Positions 4,069 through 7,880 of a DNA stretch of 7,880 nucleotides are shown here, piece by piece. Source of the DNA: Parcubacteria group bacterium (GTDB lineage: Bacteria > Patescibacteriota > Minisyncoccia > Phycocordibacterales > CALRHW01). The notes below the pieces were generated by a model. That model saw only the letters and a program-made list of their open reading frames with translations. It searched no databases and was not told the origin of the DNA. The stretch is from the NCBI GenBank assembly GCA_943359555.1, contig CALRHW010000027.1:1-7880 (forward strand). Direction: 5' to 3'. Both the position numbers and the translations under genes were made by a program. The stretch's first letter is position 1. Each line of letters opens with the position of its first letter.

Positions 4069-5772
4069 ATGGAAACATCAATTCAAACATTTATAAACAT
4101 GTGCCAATGGGATACCGCAAAATTTTTAATTATTTCAGATAATGTTTTTGCTCCCCTTATATATTATTCTCACTTTTTCGCTTTAATACCGTCTTTTTTG
4201 ATAGGTTTAATTATTATTTTAAGAGACAGAAAAGCTTTAATAAATCAAATTCTATTTTTTATTACTACAACATTCGCTTTGTGGATATTTGCTGACCTTG
4301 TTTTGTGGGCAAATGAAAAACCCAAGTTAATAATGTTTTTTTGGTCATTGCAAGTAATTATAGAACCAATAATCTACGCCACCTGTGTTTACTTCATCTA
4401 TGTATTTATAACTAAGAAAGACATAAGCCTCAGTAAAAAATTAGGTATCGCAATCTTTCTTATACCAATTCTTCTTTTTGCATCAACAAAATTTGCACTC
4501 CTCGGATTTAATTTAAGTAATTGTTATCGAGAAACCACAGAAGGACCACTTACTTTATATGGATATGGTATTGAGATTATTTATTTATTTTGGATACTAT
4601 TTCTTGCTTTTAGTAAACCTCGGTCTGCAAGCAAGGAAGAGAAACAACAAACTTTTCTTATTACTACTGGTATAATATTATTTTTACTTTCTCTTACCTC
4701 TGGCAATATTATAGGAAGTTTAACCGATAATTGGACAGTAGCACAAATTGGTCTTTTTGGTATGCCGCTATTTGTTGCCTTTTTAGCTTATATGATTGTT
4801 AAATTCAAAACTTTCAACATAAAATTAATTAGCGCTCAGACTCTCGTATTTGCACTTGGATTTTTTGTACTCGCAATTTTATTTATAAGAAAAATTGAAA
4901 ATATTAGGATTGTGGTAATTTTCACTTTACTATTTGTAATTTCTTTGGGTTATGCTCTTATTAAATCCGTTAAAAAAGAAATCTCCCAACGTGAACAAAT
5001 CGAAACCCTAGCCTTCGACCTCCACAACACCAACAACGGTCTTAAAGACGCCAACATTCGCCTCAGAGAAATCGATAAACAAAAAACAGAATTCGTTTCT
5101 TTTGCAACACATCAGCTACGCAGTCCGCTCACTGCGATGAAGGGTTACACTTCGCTCATTTTGGAGGGGGATTATGGTGATATCAATTTTGACCTGCGTA
5201 TCGCGATAGAAAGAATTAGCGAATCTTCAAACACTCTTACAGCTGTCGTCAACGATTATCTAAACATTTCTCGTATTGAGCTCGGCACGATTAAATATGA
5301 TTTACAGCCGACCGATTTAAAAGATCTCGTGAAAGATGTGATAGGTGAGCTTCAGCCAAGCATTGATAAGTTAGGACTGAAATTTAAGTTTGAAGTGAAT
5401 GCGCGCTCAAAATATTTTGCGAAAATTGATACTGATAAGTTTAAACAGGTCATCGGGAATATTATAGACAACTCAATGAAATATACGCCGACTGGGTCTA
5501 TCGTTGTGTCTGTCACAAAAGATGTCGCGAAAAACACAGTGCTTTTTGCAGTAAAAGATACTGGTATTGGAATGAAAGCGGGCGTTATTCCAAAACTTTT
5601 TGCAAAATTTAGTCGCGCAGAAAATGCAAACAAAGTAAATATGCGCGGAACTGGTCTAGGACTGTATGTCGCCAAAGAAATAGTGAAAGCTCACAAAGGT
5701 CGCATCTGGGCCGAATCTGAGGGCGAGGGAAATGGCTCACAGTTTTATGTGGAGTTGCCGGGGGAGAGATAA
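4069..5772 (+). CDS. Membrane sensor histidine kinase with seven-TM-type N-terminus
   Basis: A 567-aa two-component kinase. Residues 1-300 hold about eight hydrophobic helices (near 32-50, 61-80, 87-114, 126-146, 163-181, 196-211, 226-245, 256-300) resembling the histidine kinase 7TM input region. A short coiled-coil linker (300-340) follows, then HisKA with FATHQLRSPLTAMKGY (phospho-acceptor His348). HATPase_c has the N box NIIDNSMKY (464-472), G1 DTGIGM (497-502), an F box around FAKFSR (511-516) and G2 RGTGLGLYVAKEIV (526-539). All catalytic residues are present, so it should be active. It has no receiver domain and no adjacent regulator; the only regulator here (16-681) has Glu at the phospho-site. 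It is the last gene of the block starting at speH. Codon use changes sharply near base 4980, where membrane part and kinase core join. Confidence 0.95.
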   Translation: METSIQTFINMCQWDTAKFLIISDNVFAPLIYYSHFFALIPSFLIGLIIILRDRKALINQILFFITTTFALWIFADLVLWANEKPKLIMFFWSLQVIIEPIIYATCVYFIYVFITKKDISLSKKLGIAIFLIPILLFASTKFALLGFNLSNCYRETTEGPLTLYGYGIEIIYLFWILFLAFSKPRSASKEEKQQTFLITTGIILFLLSLTSGNIIGSLTDNWTVAQIGLFGMPLFVAFLAYMIVKFKTFNIKLISAQTLVFALGFFVLAILFIRKIENIRIVVIFTLLFVISLGYALIKSVKKEISQREQIETLAFDLHNTNNGLKDANIRLREIDKQKTEFVSFATHQLRSPLTAMKGYTSLILEGDYGDINFDLRIAIERISESSNTLTAVVNDYLNISRIELGTIKYDLQPTDLKDLVKDVIGELQPSIDKLGLKFKFEVNARSKYFAKIDTDKFKQVIGNIIDNSMKYTPTGSIVVSVTKDVAKNTVLFAVKDTGIGMKAGVIPKLFAKFSRAENANKVNMRGTGLGLYVAKEIVKAHKGRIWAESEGEGNGSQFYVELPGER

Positions 5773-5788
5773 TTTAACTTGGAAAGTT

Positions 5789-5929
5789 TTATTTTAAATA
5801 GTTTTCTACTATATATTTATAACCAACCTCTTTAACAATCTCCCACGCTCGGATATGGTCGACGGCGTTGTTATTCTTACAGCGTTCTTTATGTAAATCA
5901 ACATATTCGGGCTTACTAATGACATCCCG
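5789..5929 (-). pseudogene. C-terminal continuation of the interrupted metallopeptidase
   Basis: Immediately after the TAG at 5932-5930 the same minus-strand frame stays open for 46 codons to TAA 5791-5789. It begins RDVISKPEYVDLHKERCKNN and ends VGYKYIVENYLK, a well-formed helical C-terminus with normal codon use. It is therefore the tail of the gene at 5930-6340, separated by a single amber codon. Whether it is made by readthrough or lost is unknown. Confidence 0.6.
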
Positions 5930-6340
5930 CTAAAGATATTCCGTCATAGCGTTTATAACAATATAGTTACTCGCAATCAGAGTTTCATTTTTGTATTTTT
6001 CTTTGAATTCAGGCGTGAAACTACCACTAGAAAGGTGCATAAGTTCGTGGGTCAAGGTAATTGCAAAGCCGTCGGGTTCGTGCGTAATAGGAATAATCAT
6101 GCCGTAGGCTTCTGTCGTCCTCGCAACCCAAACAATGTTTGCGACAAAGCAACTATTTAAAAAAGGTTCGTGAGTCATTTCTTCAATAGCTTGAAATATT
6201 TTGTCGTTACCTAGTGAACCCCACAACTTACGGTACTCTTTTATCTTTTCTTCAACTATAACAACGTCCTTCTTTTGTGAGGCTCTTTCGGCTGTTTTTG
6301 GGGCTAACAAGCTATGGGCTTTAGCCATATCGTCTAGCAC
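5930..6340 (-). CDS. HExxH zinc metallopeptidase-like protein, interrupted gene
   Basis: A 136-aa intact segment from GTG 6340 to TAG 5932-5930. It carries TLTHELMHL (HELMH at residues 98-102), a zincin active-site motif, with Glu134 (NAMTEYL) 32 residues later as a possible third ligand in gluzincin style. The region before it (VANIVWVARTTEAYGMIIPI) fits the edge strand found beside zincin helices. No signal peptide; family not recognised. The gene looks broken at both ends. After the TAG the frame continues for 46 sensible codons (5929-5789). Upstream, coding text (KIVIRYNRVLDDM) runs through the GTG back to an A7 run at 6374-6368; one extra A would join it to ATG 6378 to give a protein of about 196 residues. 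It is convergent with the histidine kinase. Confidence 0.65.
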   Translation of the reverse strand: MLDDMAKAHSLLAPKTAERASQKKDVVIVEEKIKEYRKLWGSLGNDKIFQAIEEMTHEPFLNSCFVANIVWVARTTEAYGMIIPITHEPDGFAITLTHELMHLSSGSFTPEFKEKYKNETLIASNYIVINAMTEYL

Positions 6341-6367
6341 TCTGTTGTAACGAATTACTATTTTATG

Positions 6368-6378
6368 TTTTTTTCCAT
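6368..6378 (-). other. A7 tract that shifts the natural start out of frame
   Basis: On the minus strand ATGG is followed by seven As and then CATAAAATAGTA. In the present form ATG 6378 runs into TAG after six codons. With eight As (or five) it would read MEKKHKIVIRYNRVLDDM into the metallopeptidase. It is either a pseudogene lesion, a slippage site, or a sequencing error in a homopolymer. Confidence 0.45.
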
Positions 6379-6449
6379 TTGTATTTTTTTATCTTATAAA
6401 AAATAGAGGGGGAAAGCCGAAGCCAACCCACTCATTTGGTGTAGTAACC

Positions 6450-6581
6450 TCAGTTATCGCCATCGCAAGCACTGCCTCCAGCAATCACGCAGAGTGTTTT
6501 TCCCGGCTTTGCTCCCGTTTTTGTGATTATTTCAAACGTGTTGGGTGGATACAAAAGCTTGTCATACTTTTCATCATACAT
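6450..6581 (-). CDS. 43-aa hypothetical protein, possibly the 3' remnant of a longer gene
   Basis: From ATG 6581 to TGA 6452-6450 the minus strand encodes 43 residues. It opens MYDEKYDKLLYPPNTFEI and ends CVIAGGSACDGDN, with two cysteines near the C-terminus. The frame is open further upstream to TAA 6626-6624 (adding TSSDISQVDCDYIV) but has no start codon there, so the gene may have lost its 5' end. The peptide looks protein-like. No ribosome binding site and no recognisable family. It precedes the interrupted metallopeptidase on the same strand and is divergent from the pilin. Confidence 0.35.
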   Translation of the reverse strand: MYDEKYDKLLYPPNTFEIITKTGAKPGKTLCVIAGGSACDGDN

Positions 6582-6643
6582 TACAATATAGTCACAATCT
6601 ACTTGTGAAATATCGCTTGAAGTTTAATTAAATTTTAAGCGTT

Positions 6644-7168
6644 ATGAAAAAAAATAAAATAAGTGCGGAAGGCGCGCGCACTCGTGCGCGCGCTAATGTT
6701 CTCAAAAAAGGTTTTACTCTAATTGAAATTTTACTCGTCCTCGGAATTATTGCTATCTTGGCGGGCATTGTGCTTGTCGCAGTAAATCCTGCGCGACAAT
6801 TTAAACAAGCACGTGACTCGCAAAGAGTAAGCAATGTGAATGCAATATTAAACGCTATCGGGCAAAATATTGCCGACAATAGGGGAGTGTTTACGTGCGT
6901 CAATGTAGTGACGGTCATTCCTGCAAGTCCTGGAAAAATAATGAAATCCGCCGACGCAGGTGGTGGTAGCGGTAGCACAGGTTTTGACATCCGTCCATGT
7001 CTCGTGCCGATATATTTAGCCGAGCTTTCGCACGATCCATTACTCTCACCTCCGCAAAGTGGATATGATACAGGCTACACTGTCTCACGCGACGAAACAA
7101 CCGATAGAATCACGATTTCTGCGACTGCAGAAGTTGACCCTGCGACCCCGATATCAGTGACGAGATAG
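6644..7168 (+). CDS. Type IV pilin-like protein (prepilin)
   Basis: A 174-aa class III signal-peptide protein. The prepilin peptidase site is KKG/FTLIEILLV: cleavage after Gly23, mature N-terminal Phe24 and the conserved Glu at mature position 5 (residue 28). The hydrophobic helix runs to about residue 46, followed by NPARQFKQARDSQRVSNVNAI, the polar continuation of the alpha-1 helix seen in small Gram-positive/CPR pilins. The globular part has two cysteines (C84, C118) that could form a disulphide, and a Gly/Ser-rich loop. Function: major or minor subunit of a type IV pilus or pseudopilus at the cell surface. The leader is long (23 residues) because it includes GARTRARA, encoded by a GC-only palindrome. 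No Shine-Dalgarno before ATG 6644. No other pilus gene is in the window. It ends in TAG and a terminator follows. Confidence 0.92.
   Translation: MKKNKISAEGARTRARANVLKKGFTLIEILLVLGIIAILAGIVLVAVNPARQFKQARDSQRVSNVNAILNAIGQNIADNRGVFTCVNVVTVIPASPGKIMKSADAGGGSGSTGFDIRPCLVPIYLAELSHDPLLSPPQSGYDTGYTVSRDETTDRITISATAEVDPATPISVTR
6672..6693. repeat. 22-base GC-rich palindrome inside the pilin leader
   Basis: GCGCGCGCAC (6672-6681) and GTGCGCGCGC (6684-6693) are perfect inverted repeats separated by TC. The element lies in frame in an AT-rich surrounding and encodes part of the pilin leader peptide. As RNA it would form a very stable hairpin about 30 bases after the start codon. Confidence 0.75.
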
Positions 7169-7203
7169 CACAGCATTCACGTGACACATTTCGGCAAAAA
7201 TTA

Positions 7204-7235
7204 AAAAGAGCCTTCAGAGCGGGCTCTTTTATTTT
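7204..7235 (+). terminator. Rho-independent terminator after the pilin
   Basis: AAAAGAGCC (7204-7212) pairs with GGCTCTTTT (7222-7230) over 9 bases around a 9-base loop; the paired arms also supply the A and T tracts, so it can work in both directions. It separates the pilin from the tRNA gene. Confidence 0.85.
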
Positions 7236-7261
7236 GCATTATTCTCTTTATTTGATATGAT
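7234..7261 (+). promoter_or_regulatory. Probable promoter of the tRNA-Asn gene
   Basis: TTGCAT (7234-7239), a 16-base spacer, and TATGAT (7256-7261) with an upstream TG (7253-7254) making an extended -10. The expected start is near 7268. The 64-base leader before the tRNA contains a possible hairpin, TGTTGCGG (7304-7311) with CCGCACAACA (7321-7330), bulged by one base. Confidence 0.5.
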
Positions 7262-7331
7262 TTTTGAATGTGCGACGCAAGCAATCAAATGCGACGTAGC
7301 ACATTGTTGCGGGCGAAGATCCGCACAACAT

Positions 7332-7684
7332 TCCGTGGTAGCTCAGCGGTAGAGCAAGCGACTGTGGCTTACGCAGCTTCCAAAAGAAATTTTGGTTGAA
7401 AAACGAGGTTAATTGCTGGAAACCCCAAAAGGTAACTGAGGGGCAATCAGCAGCCAAGCCTGTCAAAATAACGAAAGCGTGAATTTGAAACGCGACTTTG
7501 ACAGGAAGGTTCAGAGACTATCCTTTATGGAGTACTGTTTGTTTCGGCCAACAAATTAAATGTCGGCAAAGCAAATCGGAAACGCCTCGCATCCGAAAGG
7601 ATGATGATATAGTCCATCCCTTTAAGTAATTAGAGGATAAATGTAATCGCTTGGTCGTAGGTTCGATCCCTACCCACGGAGCCA
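7332..7684 (+). tRNA. tRNA-Asn(GUU), interrupted by a group I intron
   Basis: Exon 1 is 7332-7365 and exon 2 is 7644-7684. Joined, they give a full cloverleaf: acceptor TCCGTGG/CCACGGA (7332-7338 with 7674-7680), D stem GCTC/GAGC, anticodon stem AGCGA/TCGCT with loop CTGTTAA, T stem GTAGG/CCTAC with TTCGATC, discriminator G and an encoded CCA (7682-7684). The anticodon is GTT (Asn), and the loop and discriminator agree with bacterial tRNA-Asn. Without removing the intron the 5' half would be misread as GTG (His) and the 3' half would be out of register, so a simple scan would miss or misname the gene. The intron lies between U35 and U36. It supplies Asn codons AAU/AAC, which are very common in these AT-rich genes, so splicing is presumably essential if it is the only copy. 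Confidence 0.92.
7366..7643 (+). ncRNA. Group I self-splicing intron, 278 bases, no ORF
   Basis: The conserved core can be read in order. P1 pairs exon CTGT (7362-7365) with GCAG (7373-7376), giving the required U-G pair at the 5' splice site. P10 pairs intron TTA (7369-7371) with exon-2 TAA (7644-7646). P2 is CCAAAA-GAAA-TTTTGG (7380-7395). P4 is TTGCTG (7413-7418) with CAGCAG (7448-7453); P5 is CCCC (7423-7426) with GGGG (7440-7443). P6a is CCTGTCAAA (7459-7467) with TTTGACAGG (7497-7505). P7 is GACTA (7516-7520) with TAGTC (7610-7614), within the classic TTCAGAGACTA and GATATAGTCC elements. A GAAA-capped hairpin (7590-7603) precedes the 3' half of P7, and the last intron base is the expected G (7643). 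Size and core suggest the IC type usual for bacterial tRNA introns. No homing endonuclease gene is present. Confidence 0.92.
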
Positions 7685-7708
7685 GTTAGTATGAAGCCCA
7701 AAATTCGG

Positions 7709-7725
7709 CTCGCGCGAAGCGCGAG
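7709..7725. repeat. GC-rich hairpin downstream of the tRNA
   Basis: CTCGCGC (7709-7715) and GCGCGAG (7719-7725) form a perfect 7-bp stem with a GAA loop. There is no T tract, so it is not a standard terminator; it could protect or process the tRNA 3' end, or be a dispersed palindrome like the one in the pilin leader. Confidence 0.6.
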
Positions 7726-7837
7726 TGAGTGTGGCGGGTGTGGCGGAATCCCAAGAATTCAAAAGGATTTCCCAAGATTTTTTCGGAGAGAAATGCAAAG
7801 CCCTTTTCGCGAGGAGGGGGTTCGAGCCAATCTTTTT

Positions 7838-7869
7838 GAGAAAATTTTTCTTGTCCTCAAAATTTTCTC
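7838..7869. repeat. 11-bp AT-rich inverted repeat
   Basis: GAGAAAATTTT (7838-7848) and AAAATTTTCTC (7859-7869) are perfect inverted repeats around 10 bases. Each arm also contains the self-complementary AAAATTTT. Function unknown. Confidence 0.6.
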
Positions 7870-7880
7870 CGGAAGCGATA

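Larger units (their letters stand above)
7685..7880. other. Unassigned edge region, open frames on both strands
   Basis: No gene can be assigned. On the plus strand a frame from ATG 7691 (MKPKIRLARSAS...) is open to the window edge. On the minus strand a frame entering from the edge (…FEDKKNFLKKIGSNPLLAK…) is open and ends at TAG 7672-7670, inside the 3' end of the tRNA. Neither matches a family I know, and either could be fortuitous. The stretch also contains two hairpins and a tRNA-Leu-like 5' fragment, listed separately. Confidence 0.3.

Noticed and set aside
5776..5795. Terminator after the histidine kinase (AACTT-GGA-AAGTT then TTATTTT)
   Set aside because: Only a 5-bp AT-rich stem with a 3-base loop; too weak to call.
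6628..6990. Minus-strand ORF of 120 codons over the pilin
   Set aside because: Antisense to a clear prepilin with cleavage site; low-complexity Thr/Ala composition typical of a shadow frame.
7332..7365. A tRNA-His half gene suggested by GTG in the 5' exon
   Set aside because: Joining to 7644 gives a perfect CTGTTAA loop and a tRNA-Asn discriminator and stem set; GTGG is exon plus first intron bases.
7248..7466. Minus-strand ORF of 72 codons
   Set aside because: It runs antisense through the tRNA exon and intron core, whose structure fully explains the sequence.
7838..7869. Terminator at the right edge
   Set aside because: The 11-bp stem is followed by C and G, not a T tract, on the plus strand, and no gene clearly ends there.

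Overview
The window looks like part of the small, AT-rich genome of a Patescibacteria/CPR bacterium, probably of Parcubacteria type. This is an inference from the gene types (short type IV pilin, seven-TM-type histidine kinase, SpeD-like decarboxylase, tiny conserved proteins), from the near absence of Shine-Dalgarno sites, and from a group I intron in a tRNA gene. No ribosomal or marker gene confirms it.

Layout. At the left edge (16-681, minus) is an OmpR/PhoB-type response regulator whose phospho-acceptor Asp is replaced by Glu. From about 690 to 1285 there is no intact gene. The stretch holds plus-strand coding remnants with in-frame stops, the last of them HicA-like, and ends in a terminator hairpin. 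A DUF2268-type zinc metallopeptidase follows (1298-2125), split by an in-frame TAG. On the opposite strand (2171-2290) lies a 39-codon Cys-rich basic protein with the best ribosome binding site in the window, its own terminator, and a promoter back-to-back with that of speH.

From 2401 to 5772 five genes are packed tightly on the plus strand: a SpeD/SpeH-type pyruvoyl decarboxylase, a multi-pass membrane protein, a SET-domain lysine methyltransferase, a 49-aa single-TM protein and a large membrane histidine kinase. Gaps are 6, 3, -11 and 5 bases, so this is probably one operon, starting from an extended -10 promoter that would give a leaderless speH message. The kinase has an abrupt change of codon use at the junction between its membrane part and its kinase core.

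A second HExxH metallopeptidase gene (5789-6378, minus) is broken by an in-frame TAG and probably by a one-base slip in an A7 run. It is followed upstream by a 43-codon minus-strand ORF. A type IV pilin (6644-7168, plus) carries a GC-only palindrome inside its leader peptide and ends at a strong terminator.

The most striking item is a tRNA-Asn(GUU) gene (7332-7684) interrupted between anticodon bases 35 and 36 by a 278-base group I intron whose P1, P4, P5, P6a, P7 and P10 pairings can be read directly. Beyond it, 7685-7880 has GC-rich and AT-rich hairpins, a tRNA-Leu-like 5' fragment, and reading frames open to the window edge on both strands.
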